A stretch of DNA of 64,000 nucleotides, taken from assembly GCF_965363235.1 (NCBI RefSeq), contig NC_134847.1, positions 48,425,305 through 48,489,304 of the forward strand, written 5' to 3'. Source of the DNA: Mytilus galloprovincialis (taxonomy: Eukaryota > Mollusca > Bivalvia > Mytilida > Mytilidae). This document shows, in pieces, positions 44,823 through 57,615 of this stretch (positions are counted from its first letter, which is position 1; every line of letters starts with the position of its first letter). The notes beneath the pieces are model-generated. The model had not been told where the DNA came from. It saw only the letters and a list, made by a program, of their open reading frames with translations, and made no database searches. The position numbers and the translations under genes are program-made.

Positions 44823-45514
44823 GGGTTTTCTGATGTATTACCGATTATAACAAAAAATATATAGAATATAAACATTTGCAATCGAACTTTCTATCATATA
44901 CTAGATGGTTTCTTAACGTGCATGTTGTGGGACACTCTCTACGAGGCGTCGGATTTAACAACCCCTTCTGACCAGATGTTGCTGCGTACTAAATACATCC
45001 CGCACAGCCAAAATGACGCCCAATTTGAGGAAAGGTCTCACTGGCATTTGGACCAATACATGTAGTGAATAAATTCTATTCTACAGCCACTCCTAGAGAC
45101 AATATATAATGAACGACAAAAAAACGTTGACCAAATAAAATTATTTTATGTTCCACGCTTCATTCTTAAAACATGTGCGCACTGTCAACACTTGTACAGC
45201 CATATAAAATACCTAAAACTATAATAACATTTTCGCTAAGATCATGAAAACATGATTTCTATCAAGTTTTTCTTTCATTTACCCTGTGCACTTCATTGTC
45301 CAGGTTCGTGTCATGATGAATGTTACATTTCATTTTGAAATAAAGGTTTTGTCATTAGATTTTGCCATGTGATTACTTAGGGACTTCCGATTAAAATTTC
45401 CTCGGATTTCAGTATTTTTGTGATTTTACTTTTTATTATATTATTATTCGCCATCTCACACAAATATGAATTGTTTAATAAATAAAACATAAATAGGATA
45501 AAAAAAAAAGGGGG
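44823..45514. other. Mostly unassigned; weak third RQKQ-type relic at 44955-45060 (minus)
   Basis: The segment GTTGCTGCGTACTAAATACA followed by TCCCGCACAGCC aligns with 40297-40335. Otherwise no feature seen. Confidence 0.35.
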
Positions 45515-45835
45515 GGGGACGAATGATACCAAAGGGACAGTCAAACTCATAAATCTAAAATAAACTGACAACGCCATGGCTAAAAATGAAAAAGACAAAC
45601 AGACAAACAATAGTACACATGACACAACATAGAAAACTAAAGAATAAACAACACGAACCCCCACCAAAAACTAGGGGTGATCTCAGGTGCTCCGGAAGGG
45701 TAAGGAGATCCTGCTCCACATGTGGCATCCGTCGTGTTGCTTATGTGATAACAAATCCGGTAAATAGTCTAATTCGGTAGGTCACATTCATGAAAGGGTA
45801 GGGGATTGTAGTTACAACGTAAGGAACATATCCGA
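45515..45835 (-). repeat. Dispersed repeat family D
   Basis: Nearly the same sequence as 17644-17935: the TGATACCAAAGGGACAGTCA start, GACAACGCCATGGCTAAAAA, AACCCCCACCAAAAACTAGG, and a CTCCGGAAGGGTAAGGAGAT block. Confidence 0.7.
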
Positions 45836-46380
45836 TATCGTTTGTGAAGTGTGCCTAAAGGTGTAGCAGCCTTTGATATTAATTACATTCACAATTCTTC
45901 AAACTTAAGTCCTTCAATATAAATTCAGACAAGCACAGTACCAATCCAGTCATATAATACAATATACAGTAAAACAATAAAGATGTGTACGTATCAACAA
46001 AAGAGGAAATTTCATATTAATACAATGTAATATTTGTATATACCAATATTAACATCAACTCATATTAATAGAGAATTCTCGATATCCGATATTACTAACG
46101 TCATACAGTATGCATGGTAAGTAAGAAATCACAATTAAGACTATATTTGAGATTGAATTGTCTCTCTTTTTCCGAAATAAATTGACATATTTAAATACAT
46201 TAAGCTATAATTTCACCATTATCTTCATAATGTTTTCTTAATCTTTTTGTTGTAGGGAAACATGTTTATTTTCAGTTAGGGAATCATGAATACATTAGAC
46301 AATTAAAACAGTCTTTTTGAAATGTTTTCATTTTTCATTTTTTTTATACTTCGTCATTCCGGGTTTTAATATCTCAGATC
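45836..46380. other. No recognisable feature
   Basis: AT-rich spacer without convincing ORFs. Confidence 0.35.
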
Positions 46381-46558
46381 GTTAATCTATGTCCTAGCTC
46401 AGACTATTTCTTACGAGTTATTTTCGTTAATCTATGTCCTAGCTCAGACTATTTCTTACGAGTTATTTTCGTTAATCTATGTCCTAGCTCAGACTATTTC
46501 TTACGAGTTATTTTCGTTAATCTATGTCCTAGCTCAGACTATTTCTTACGAGTTATTT
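46381..46558. repeat. 45-bp tandem repeat, four nearly perfect copies
   Basis: Units start at 46381, 46426, 46471 and 46516, each GTTAATCTATGTCCTAGCTC + AGACTATTTCTTACGAGTTA + TTTTC, with no differences visible in the first three and loss of the last bases in the fourth. The identity implies a recent expansion or ongoing homogenisation. Confidence 0.95.
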
Positions 46559-47822
46559 ATTGTGAATTGTTGCAACTGTCTTTTTAAACTGATTTTTACT
46601 GACTGCTGTTACATCTCTTTCTAAACTTAGGAGAGAATTTTGAGTCGGTAAACATGTTTGTCCACCACCATAATTCATGCTTAAAAGTCAAAAGTACTAT
46701 ATTGCTGTTCAGTTTTACACTGTCATGATCGGATTACATGTACATGTACTCAGTGCCTGGCTTTGTTGCTGTTATAATATTTGTGTTTGGTTCGAACATG
46801 TTTGCTTTCTCGTTTTAATACCCTTACCTTTCCCTTTCGGCTAGATTTTTTTTTAAATTTTAACTCTTTCATATTTCAATTTTAAAGTGTGTCTTAATTT
46901 TCGAGAAATTAAACTTGACCAAATACGGTTATAATATTTTCACGCAATTTGATTTGTAATATGTATGGATAAATTCAAATAAAAAATACACATACCCTTT
47001 TCAAGTTTGCCCTTTTTGACGCTGGATCGGACTTTCGGGACTATCGGCTGTCCATAACCCTAACCTCCTCAACTATCCTCTTTAACTCCGGATTGCAATT
47101 TGTCATCCCATCTTTTGTAAGCTTCTTTACTTGGTCCGCCATTCTTCATTTCATTTTTTGGCCTTCTGTGCACCCGTACCACTCCATAGCAGCTTGTGGC
47201 AGTTTGTCACGCTGCCTCTTCTCCTCCTCTAACACCAAACTCCAATTACATCTGGTTTTGGCGTAGGCTCTTAAGATTATAAGTTGTTCTATGAAGCTCA
47301 CTTCAGTTTAGGATTTTCTGGTCGGAGTAGCCATGCTCTTAGTGGGTTCGAAACGAAATGGTCAAACCGACACGTGGAAAATAGGTAACATTGTCGCAAA
47401 GCTCCATCATTAGTTAGAACATAATAAAAAATCGTCCGTGCATGGTTCGGGTCAAAGGTAAAACAGACTAGGATTAAGTAAATGATAATTGAATTATTCC
47501 CCAAATATATGGTTTCAATGACACATAAAAACAAGCACCTAAACAGGCCAATATGCCTTTTGTTTCTTTGTTGCAATGGTTCAATGAAAGCAATAATTGT
47601 TTAAAGGTTTTATTTCCTACCAGTGTACTATCGGTTTATTCTTATCGACTACGACGTGCAAACTTCGTGAATGTCTCTCGTGCTATTTCATAATAAAGAA
47701 TGATTATTCTTACAAACATTTGTCGTCCTAACACGTGTTGAAGGAACTTTGAAAAGCAAGAATTATATCTTTGCTGAGTTTTTTTTTCGATTTCATTCTT
47801 CGAAATGTTTTTTTTTTTTTTA
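46559..47822. other. No confident gene
   Basis: 47030-47280 has higher GC and a minus-strand coding flavour (LEEEKRQRDKLPQAAMEWYG), but stops follow and no family is recognised. The rest is AT-rich. Confidence 0.35.
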
Positions 47823-47965
47823 TAAAAAGAACAAGAATGTGTCCAAAATACACGGATGCCCCATCCACACTATCATTTATTATGTTCAGTGGACTGTGAA
47901 AATGAGATAAAATCTCTTAATTTGGGATTAAAATTAGAAAGTTCCTTTCAAAAACTATCTCTTTG
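47823..47965 (+). repeat. Dispersed (GGAC)n-family repeat, 5' part only
   Basis: Matches 59195-59300: CAAGAATGTGTCC, GATGCCCCA...CAC, TATGTTCAGTGGAC and AAAATTAGAAAG. Confidence 0.65.
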
Positions 47966-50704
47966 ACTTATAATGGTTTTCATTTACTAATTGTGACTAG
48001 GTTGGAGAGCTGTCCATTGCCAGTCATACCACATCTTCTTGTATCTATAAATCAGAATATTCTATAAAATATTAAGCTTTAGTTCTGTGTGGTTGAAGGT
48101 CGCTTGACAAGCTGTTTAAAATAGTTTTAGGAAATTCTGTAAAAGATTAAATCAACACCGGTCGGAACTTCCCCTTTTTGTTTAAGGTCTTTTAATGTCC
48201 ATATTAACTTATTATGTTTTTTTCTCACCGCTGTGTTGCTTGTGTAAGTGCTCGATGATTTATTTTCATAAGATTTGGTATTTAGTTAAAATCTAGTAAA
48301 AATCTGAATATGAAATAAATACAGATGTTTTAATACACAGATGTATCCATGATACGTTCCTAAATTTCACTTTCTTTTTTAGAAGGTTAATCGTTACATT
48401 GCGTGACTGATATATTGTATTTGATTCCCAACACGAGATTATATTTCGTTTAAATATACTACAAATCCACATTCTAAAATACCTGGTTACTGAGGTACTT
48501 TCTGTCAACCGGTATGTATTACCAGAATTTTATGATAATAATTATTATTTATGTTGTATTTATTTGTATATTATAAGCACTGTTCTGTTCATTATTTCTT
48601 CTAGACCTTTTAAATACTTCTAAATTCTAATGATTATCAATGGAACAACCTTTGTAATATTAAATTCCTTGGACTGAAATGTAATATAGGCTATTGCAAT
48701 AATGATGCGTATGTCATCAACTGCCTCTTTTGACGTGTGGCATAAAATGCTATCATTTCAATAAACGAATAGACTAGTCAACAGAAAAAAAATATTTGTA
48801 TATGATTAACCAATGGCAAAATTGACGACTCAAAAACTCTTTTTAAAGGAAATTTATAATAATCGGATATCAGACAAAGCGGATTTGATAGCATATAGCT
48901 TCTTTAACTACTATAATATTTATACATGTAGAAGTATTTTCTCTCTGAAAATAATAGTTATGTAAAGCTGAGTGTCTTTTAAAAATTCCAAAAAAAAGTT
49001 ACAAACGAACAATCCCTACAATTGCCCCCATACTGACCATTTATGAAGATTCATATTAGCGACTAAAGCAAACAATTGCACGATCAGTGTCAACCAAACT
49101 GCAAAGGTTCAAAATTACATGTAAAAAATACAGTAGGGAAACATTCATCGTATACAAAATAACTGTTTGCTTATTAAACCATACAAAAAGATGCAGGATA
49201 AAGCTGCTGTAAATAACGTTTGTAAAATACAAGAACAAAAAGAAACAGCATTGACAATCCGGGCTTTAATGGCTCTCTAAATATGTAGTCTATCAAAATT
49301 ACCATTAAGTAGTAAAATTTTACAATATAATAGGAACCATTCAAAACGAAAGGGGTGTCATATGTAACATTCTTTTCTTAAACTGAATTTAGAAGAGATG
49401 ATATATAATAATATTATGTTTTAGAATCAATACAAAGTCCTTCAAACATAATTTGTAAATTTAAGGTATCTGTTTGGGTTCATAAGGGTCATATTTGCTT
49501 GTTGCTTCACTCATTTTTTTTTGTCATCAGTTAATGAAAATATTTCCTACAATTCAACATTATTCAATGTCTAGTATAACAGTTATCTCCGGTGACAAAT
49601 TTCGTTAATTACTCCAATTACAATGTTGTTACCTGAATATTTTAAGTTATGTTTTTACCTACTTTGTACAGGGGATGAGTTAAAATGTACAACGAAGTAG
49701 ATATACTCGCAATCGGAGTAGTAGGCATTATGAGGGATATTATTTATGTTTATTATACTTTATTTTTAATTGTCAGCAATTGTGTAAAATTATAAAAAAA
49801 GTTTCTTGTTTAATTGATTTTCAAATTGACGTGTTTTTGTTTATATAAGTGAAACATTCTACATGTACAGTATCGCATTGGTCTGCAGTTTAAATCGATT
49901 GAATTGTATTGTATTAATCAATGGTAAGTCATAAGCACCGAATATAGAATACTAAAAATGCTTAACCGTTAACGAAAACTTTGAATTTTTCAAATTTTGA
50001 TATATTTAGGTCTTGTTGAATTATAAGATTCAACTACTAAATTTAACAGATCAAGGTCCATTAAATTGATTATCATTACTAAACTTGTAAACATTACAAT
50101 TTAATTAATCAGATTAATACAAAAAACGGGACAATTTGTTAAGGTATAAAACCACTAATGCATAGCCCCATTGCTTTCTATATTAAATTCTGCAATTTCA
50201 AGCATTAATGGCTACTTTATCTTAAGTTCAAATAAAGTGGCAGTTATTTCATGTCAAAACTGTACCTTATCCCGACTTGTGCTGAAAAAATCAACATACC
50301 TTTAATTGCATATTAGAGCGTACTGGTTACCGGAAGTTTGACAGTACAACAACAAGAACGTCAAATCTGAACAACAGGCCAAATGTGCCCTCCTATCATA
50401 ATTTATTTAACTTCTTTATTATTCAAATAAATCTTTTAACAAGGGTACTACATTGATCCCAAGTCCCCAAGCTTTCATTTGATACAAAAACTACCCAAAT
50501 ATATCCACTATTGACAAAGATACAGCTATGCGTAGGAACTATTTTGTTTAAAATATGTACTACTTTCTTGTATGTTCTTTCCGACCGGGCCTGAATTAGT
50601 GGTTCTATACATTAAGTAAACTTAATTAGCATACATGCGTCTAGAACAGTTATAAGTTGATTTAATATGACGATCTCACCAAAATTTCACTTCGATTTAT
50701 CTTA
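47966..50704. other. Long AT-rich stretch without recognisable genes
   Basis: Only short open frames with no recognisable product. Near 47999-48045 is the CATACCACATCTTCTTGTAT tail of family B. Nothing else could be supported. Confidence 0.4.
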
Positions 50705-51180
50705 ATTATACCCCCGCTTTAAAAAAAGGGGGGGAGGGTATACTGTTTTCCCTCTGTCTGTCAATCCGTCAGTCCGTCAGTCAGTCCGTCCCATGAAACT
50801 TTCGTCACATTTTTCTCAGGAACTACACATCCACCCTTTCTGTAATTTGGTATCAACATTTATATATGTCAGCCATACCGTGTGATGCGTTTTCAGATTC
50901 ATCACTAGACAACTTCCTGTTTACCGAACACTTGTATGATTTTACACATGACAGCCAAGTTGAAAATTTTCGTCACATTTTTCTCAGGAACTACAATACA
51001 AGGATTTCTGAAATTTGGTTTCAGGATTTATATAAGTCAGCTATACCGTGTGATGCGTTTTCAGATTCATCACTCGACAACTTCCTGTTTACCGAACACT
51101 TGCATATTTTTACACTATTAATATTATCCACTTGCGGCGGGGGTATCATCAGTGAGCAGTAGCTCGCAGTTTCACTTGTT
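50705..51180. mobile_element. MITE with ATACCCCCGC termini, single copy
   Basis: The reverse orientation of the 18509-20540 family: starts TTATACCCCCGCTTT, contains two copies of ACTTCCTGTTTACCGAACAC, and ends GGCGGGGGTATCATC. A short imperfect CCGTCAGTCAGTCCGTC tract lies near the left end. Confidence 0.8.
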
Positions 51181-51822
51181 AATACTGCATGGACCTACAT
51201 GTAAATATAACATTCCCATTGTTCTAGGCTTTCTCATATTTATAGCTGAAAACCATCTCAAAACTGGCGAAATATTAGCTATAAAATTGTATAGATGTAT
51301 TCTAGAGAATTTCCAGAGACAACACAATAAATGAAAAAATTCTCGGGTTCAGATCTAGACTTTGTCAATTCGTCAAGATCAAGATGACTTTTATTTTCAT
51401 TTTTTTTTTATTGGATTGTTCTGGGAATCTCGAAAGCCAAGCTTTACAATACCCTTAGATAATCTTCCATTCATCGTTACATCAAACAATGCACTTGTAA
51501 AGTACTTAATATATGGCTTTTACGCATCTTCTAAACGGTCAATCGACCGGAAGGTTGTCCGGGTAAACGGTTAGACAAAACATTTCATTTGACAACACAA
51601 TTATTAACCAATAAAAATGACAAATAAAAATATATAGCTTATACTAAACAGTCTCCGGGACAAGTTTGCAATTCCGCTGAGTGCAAAAGTTGTCACCTTA
51701 ATTTTTGGAGTTAAGTCAAAATGAAGTTGATAACTTGGTTGGTATTGGTTCCCTGATATTTGTCCTAAAATTTTTTGGCTCTAGCACCACTGTTGAAAAA
51801 GTTATGCCCCTTTTTTCAACAA

Positions 51823-52236
51823 TTTCCTCAGAGGAAAAGTAGTTTTCCTCAAGGGAAATCAAATTTCCCTAAGGGAAAAAGATTTTTCCTCAAGGGAAAA
51901 AGATTTCCCTTAGGGAATTTGCTGCATAAATATTTCCTTTGAGGAAATTCTTTTTCCTTTGAGGAAATTCTATTTCCTTTGAGGAAATTTGCGGCTTCAA
52001 ATTTTCCTTTGAGGAAATACTTTTTCCTGTGAGGAAATTTGCAGCTTCAAATTTTCCTTGGAGGAAATACTTTTTCCTGTGAGGAAATTTTTGACAAACA
52101 CTTTTCCTTGAGGGAAAATTCAAGACAACAAATTTCCTCTAAGGAAACCATTGTTCTTCAAATTTCCTTGAAGGAAATTTCTGAACATCAAATTTCCCTA
52201 AAGGAAATGATTTCCCCTATTTTTCCTCCATGGAAA
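51823..52236. repeat. Array of about 17 short TTTCC...GGAAA palindromes (unit 1)
   Basis: Hairpin-forming words of 14-17 bases such as TTTCCTCAGAGGAAA (51823), TTTCCCTAAGGGAAA, TTTCCTTTGAGGAAA (four times), TTTCCTGTGAGGAAA, TTTCCTTGAAGGAAA and TTTCCCTAAAGGAAA follow one another every 20-30 bases. Spacers are short and partly repeated (ATTTGC(A/G)GCTTCAAATT). The open frames here merely spell the repeat. Confidence 0.9.
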
Positions 52237-52953
52237 TTTCATAACAGTACAAACAGTATAAATATAATTTTTCATAGAGTGAATTATTAATAATAAAGAT
52301 AATTAAAACTTTAATACAAATTTTCATGGTGAGTATTAAACATACAAAAACAAAAGGCTGACTGTTTAACATGTTTAAGACAATCATGACAATACAATAA
52401 TAAGGAAAACGCTATGAATATCATACCATTTGTAATGTTATTAATATTGTGCTCATATTTGCATATTAAATAAAATACATGTAAACACTTTTCAGGTTAA
52501 ATTAACTTGTCTTTTGTTTCAGCTGCTGTGTACAATTATTCAACCCCCTACATAACAGTTCAGTGCATAAATAATTCCATTCATCGTTACATCAAACAAT
52601 GCACTTGTAAAGTACTTAATATATGGCTTTTACGCATCTTCTAAACGGTCAATCGACCGGAAGGTTGTCCGGGTAAACGGTTAGACAAAACATTTCATTT
52701 GACAACACAATTATTAACCAATAAAAATGACAAATAAAAATATATAGCTTATACTAAACAGTCTCCGGGACAAGTTTGCAATTCCGCTGAGTGCAAAAGT
52801 TGTCACCTTAATTTTTGGAGTTAAGTCAAAATGAAGTTGATAACTTGGTTGGTATTGGTTCCCTGATATTTGTCCTAAAATTTTTTGGCTCTAGCACCAC
52901 TGTTGAAAAAGTTATGCCCCTTTTTTCAACAATTTCCTCAGAGGAAAAGTAGT

Positions 52954-53367
52954 TTTCCTCAAGGGAAATCAAATTTCCCTAAGGGAAAAAGATTTTTCCT
53001 CAAGGGAAAAAGATTTTTCCTCAAGGGAAAAAGATTTCCCTTAGGGAATTTGCTGCATAAATATTTCCTTTGAGGAAATTCTTTTTCCTTTGAGGAAATT
53101 CTATTTCCTTTGAGGAAATTTGCGGCTTCAAATTTTCCTTTGAGGAAATACTTTTTCCTGTGAGGAAATTTGCAGCTTCAAATTTTCCTTGGAGGAAATA
53201 CTTTTTCCTGTGAGGAAATTTTTGACAAACACTTTTCCTTGAGGGAAAATTCAAGACAACAAATTTCCTCTAAGGAAACCATTGTTCTTCAAATTTCCTT
53301 GAAGGAAATTTCTGAACATCAAATTTCCCTAAAGGAAATGATTTCCCCTATTTTTCCTCCATGGAAA
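52954..53367. repeat. Palindrome array, unit 2
   Basis: Same order of palindromes as unit 1, with one additional TTTTTCCTCAAGGGAAAAA element. Confidence 0.9.
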
Positions 53368-54062
53368 TTTCATAACAGTACAAACAGTATAAATATAATT
53401 TTTCATAGAGTGAATTATTAATAATAAAGATAATTAAAACTTTAATACAAATTTTCATGGTGAGTATTAAACATACAAAAACAAAAGGCTGACTGTTTAA
53501 CATGTTTAAGACAATCATGACAATACAATAATAAGGAAAACGCTATGAATATCATACCATTTGTAATGTTATTAATATTGTGCTCATATTTGCATATTAA
53601 ATAAAATACATGTAAACACTTTTCATGTTAAATTAACTTGTCTTTTGTTTCAGCTGCTGTGTACAATTATTCAACCCCCTACATAACAGTTCAGTGCATA
53701 AATAATTCCATTCATCGTTACATCAAACAATGCACTTGTAAAGTACTTAATATATGGCTTTTACGCATCTTCTAAACGGTCAATCGACCGGAAGGTTGTC
53801 CGGGTAAACGGTTAGACAAAACATTTCATTTGACAACACAATTATTAACCAATAAAAATGACAAATAAAAATATATAGCTTATACTAAACAGTCTCCGGG
53901 ACAAGTTTGCAATTCCGCTGAGTGCAAAAGTTGTCACCTTAATTTTTGGAGTTAAGTCAAAATGAAGTTGATAACTTGGTTGGTATTGGTTCCCTGATAT
54001 TTGTCCTAAAATTTTTTGGCTCTAGCACCACTGTTGAAAAAGTTATGCCCCTTTTTTCAACA

Positions 54063-54498
54063 ATTTCCTCAGAGGAAAAGTAGTTTTCCTCAAGGGAAAT
54101 CAAATTTCCCTAAGGGAAAAAGATTTTTCCTCAAGGGAAAAAGATTTTTCCTCAAGGGAAAAAGATTTCCCTTAGGGAATTTGCTGCATAAATATTTCCT
54201 TTGAGGAAATTCTTTTTCCTTTGAGGAAATTCTATTTCCTTTGAGGAAATTTGCGGCTTCAAATTTTCCTTTGAGGAAATACTTTTTCCTGTGAGGAAAT
54301 TTGCAGCTTCAAATTTTCCTTGGAGGAAATACTTTTTCCTGTGAGGAAATTTTTGACAAACACTTTTCCTTGAGGGAAAATTCAAGACAACAAATTTCCT
54401 CTAAGGAAACCATTGTTCTTCAAATTTCCTTGAAGGAAATTTCTGAACATCAAATTTCCCTAAAGGAAATGATTTCCCCTATTTTTCCTCCATGGAAA
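54063..54498. repeat. Palindrome array, unit 3
   Basis: Indistinguishable by eye from unit 2. Confidence 0.9.
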
Positions 54499-54838
54499 TT
54501 TCATAACAGTACAAACAGTATAAATATAATTTTTCATAGAGTGAATTATTAATAATAAAGATAATTAAAACTTTAATACAAATTTTCATGGTGAGTATTA
54601 AACATACAAAAACAAAAGGCTGACTGTTTAACATGTTTAAGACAATCATGACAATACAATAATAAGGAAAACGCTATGAATATCATACCATTTGTAATGT
54701 TATTAATATTGTGCTCATATTTGCATATTAAATAAAATACATGTAAACACTTTTCATGTTAAATTAACTTGTCTTTTGTTTCAGCTGCTGTGTACAATTA
54801 TTCAACCCCCTACATAACAGTTCAGTGCATAAATAATT

Positions 54839-56358
54839 CCATCCACAAGACATCTTCCTTCAATTGGCTGAATAAATTTTTGCAACTTGTTCTTCAAACA
54901 TCTTCTCTGTATATTTGATATGATGGAGCCATGTACATGAATGGATAAAGCATGTGTTTATTTCGACAACAAACATGACAAAGATACTATTTTTTTCTTA
55001 ATTTCTCCAGAATCCATCAGTGAATATGTAGGTTTTTACATTTTACACAATTGTGTTCTTGAGCATCTTTGATAGTACTCCATTTTGTTTATAGCAACTT
55101 TGTAGAATTTTTTCTATTTCTTTTTCCAGAAAAACACACAATTCATTTCACATTAATTAATCTAATTAGCTCATTATCATGATTATGTAGAAAAGTATTA
55201 ACAATTAAGTTTCCTCTTCAGTATAGACCTGCAGGACCTGTTGATGATCATAAAACCAAGATATCTGACCTATAAATACACAAAATTAAAAAAAAAATGT
55301 TATAAATGGAGAAAAAAACAGCAATATAAATAAGCTTATTTTATCATGTTTTAATGGAAATTTTGAGAAACTTTCATTTGATATTCTTACTTATGAGTTT
55401 TCTTATTTCAGTGCTTTGTGTCCAAGATTTAATATTCGTTGTTTAGTGCCTTACAGTGATATTTAAAGTTGAGCCACTTGCAATAGTTGTTATAGAATGT
55501 TCATATGTTGTGTTATTTGAACCACTGTCCTATATTATGGTAAGGTTGATTGTTATAGACTTTGAATATGTTGAACTTCACAACTAATACACGATGGTCT
55601 TGCTGTATAGATTCTGCGTACTGATGTTGTTTATCATCTTGTTAACGTGTTTTATAGTTCTTTCATTTGTCTTTGGTCTATTATTAATATTACTTTTACT
55701 GTTGAATGGTTTTATGTGATATCCGTATGACGTGGCTCTGTACTAATACATCTCGTCAATGTGTTTGTATTGTCTTTCATTTTTTGGTGGCGTGTTTTGT
55801 ATATGCGACTTTTTGTATTTCTTTGGTTTTTATAACGTGACTCTGTACTTTAAAAGATCCTGTCAGTATGATATTGTTCTATTTTATGTCATTATGATAT
55901 ATTTCTATTATTACAAAATACATTGAACCATAAACGTCAAAATCATTCAATCGCGTAGTGGAATTAACTATTTGTGGATTCTTATAAATTCTATATATAA
56001 CTTTTGGACAACTTTCAATCTCGGTCTATTTCTGAAATTTATTCTTACATACTTTTGATTTTTTAGCCCTATATGCTAACATTGCCTATAACGCGTTCTA
56101 TTTGAAAAAGAGAAAATCTATTTTATTCTCTTTTTAGTGTGGTTTCAAATTCGGTAAACAAAAAGATTGTCAACGTTTATTGTAAAAAAACATCTTTATT
56201 TGAAGAAGCGAGGCGATTCAGTTGCTAAAAATTAGTGAAAATTTATCCAGAATTACACCTGATGTTAACTTTATATTCATGCAGCAACAAAGAATGATGA
56301 AACTCATTGAAATTTTTCCTCATCTATTATCATAATGAATTTAAAAATAAATGAAAAT
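54839..56358. other. No recognisable gene
   Basis: AT-rich. 55560-55900 carries TGACGTGGCTCTGTAC...ACATCTCGTC, related to the duplication at 16692-16968. Confidence 0.4.
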
Positions 56359-56760
56359 GGGGAAATATCCCCGGAATAAAATGACCTTTAGACTGGGGAA
56401 ATATCCCCAGAAAAAAGACCTTCAGACTGGGGAAATATCCCCACTTTTCTTCAAATATAATTATAAGTTTGAGAAGTATGTGTAAGTAACTGTAATTAAC
56501 ATCATGAATAAAGTGGGGAAATATCCCCAAATAAAATATGACTTTCAATATGGTGATAAAAGAATACGAAATGGGGAAATTTCCCCATTAAATTACAAGT
56601 AGTGGGAAAACATCCATACAGGAAGACAACACATACGTGAACACTTAACAATATTGGGGAAATTTCCCCACATGAAAATAATCTTTAAAACAAGCTGTGT
56701 AATTGGTCATTTTCTATGTCGAAGAAATAAAAAATATACATGGAATGGGGAAATGTCCCC
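56359..56760. repeat. Array of GGGGAAATNNTCCCC-type palindromes
   Basis: GGGGAAATATCCCC at 56359, 56395, 56429 and 56515; GGGGAAATTTCCCC at 56573 and 56656; GGGGAAATGTCCCC at 56747; and a degenerate GTGGGAAAACATCC near 56602. Flanks are otherwise unrelated AT-rich sequence, though the first three units share GACCTT(T/C)AGACT spacers. The word matches the consensus of NF-kB/Rel sites (GGGRNNYYCC), which may be coincidental. Confidence 0.9.
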
Positions 56761-57204
56761 ATTATGTGTATTTATCCATTTCTACAGCATTTTGCAAAGA
56801 TTTACTTTCCGTCTAAAAATGTCAATCTTGAATATAAAAATGACGAACATTTATCAGGTGAAGCTTGGAAAAGCAGTGTGATTCTCAATGCACTTTTCGA
56901 CTGATTTTTTTTTATATTGCAAACAAGTCAAGCTAATGAAAATACTGCTTTAAATTCTTTTTGCAAAATTAGATAGCGGGCCTTAGATTTGAAGGTCATA
57001 ATTAACACTAACTAATGTACATGTGCAAGACTTTAAATGACTTTGAAACATTCAAATACGAAATAAAAGATGAATCTTGGTGATTCGCACTGTCCAGCGG
57101 GAAATAAATATGCATATTCAGGACAAGAACAAGTTAATGTAACATGAAAAATAACTTTACTTTTCACTTGAACCACACGCAGAGTCGGATTTCCAACAAG
57201 CTAA
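56761..57204. other. No recognisable feature
   Basis: AT-rich sequence without a supported feature. Confidence 0.35.
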
Positions 57205-57615
57205 TTCATAAAGGAGGAGTAAAAGATACCAGAGGGACATTCAAACTCATAAATCGAAAGTAAACTAACGCCATGGCTACAAAAGAAAAGACAAACAATA
57301 GTGAGGAAGAAACGTCAAAGAAATTAAAACCTACAAGCAACACGCATCCCACCAAAAGCTTGGGGTGATCTCGGCAACTCCGAAAGGGAAGAAAATACTG
57401 CTTCACATGTGACAACCGTCACGTTGTTCATAAGATAACAGTCCACCGAAACGGACATAGCATTATCACTTCGAGCCAATCAATCCTTTGATCAAACTCC
57501 TTCATGCTGCGTGCTAAGCGGAGAAGCAACAAATACAAATTCTAAAGTCTCCGTTTTCATCCGGCCGGGTTCCAAACTACGACCTCTCGCACTCGGGGTG
57601 ATCACGCTACCACGT
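57205..57615 (-). repeat. Dispersed repeat family D, diverged copy
   Basis: Shares AGATACCAGAGGGACATTCA, AACTAACGCCATGGCTACAA and a CTCCGAAAGGGAAG block with 45515-45835. It continues with GCTAAGCGGAGAAGCAACAA, GC-richer than its surroundings. Confidence 0.6.

Larger units (their letters stand above)
51467..54838. repeat. 1.1-kb unit in three tandem copies
   Basis: Units begin at CCATTCATCGTTACATCAA: 51467-52576 (1110 bp), 52577-53707 (1131 bp) and 53708-about 54838 (1131 bp). Unit 1 lacks one 21-bp AAGATTTTTCCTCAAGGG-type element that units 2 and 3 have twice. Only isolated differences are visible otherwise, for example TTTTCAGG in unit 1 and TTTTCATG in unit 2 near the end, so the amplification is very recent. 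After the third copy the sequence diverges at ATCCACAAGACATC. Each unit carries the palindrome array described separately. Confidence 0.95.

Noticed and set aside
51823..52236. CRISPR-like array
   Set aside because: Spacing of palindromic words is regular, but the repeats differ from one another, spacers are short and themselves repeated, and the context is eukaryotic.
51890..54552. Repeated small ORFs (such as 52039-52290 and 51890-52123) in the triplicated unit
   Set aside because: They spell the palindrome words (SSKE, FPSRK, SLKE) on both strands and have no independent coding signal.
56359..56760. Claim that the array is an NF-kB enhancer
   Set aside because: Sequence resemblance only. 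No adjacent gene or conservation evidence, so it is reported as a structural oddity.
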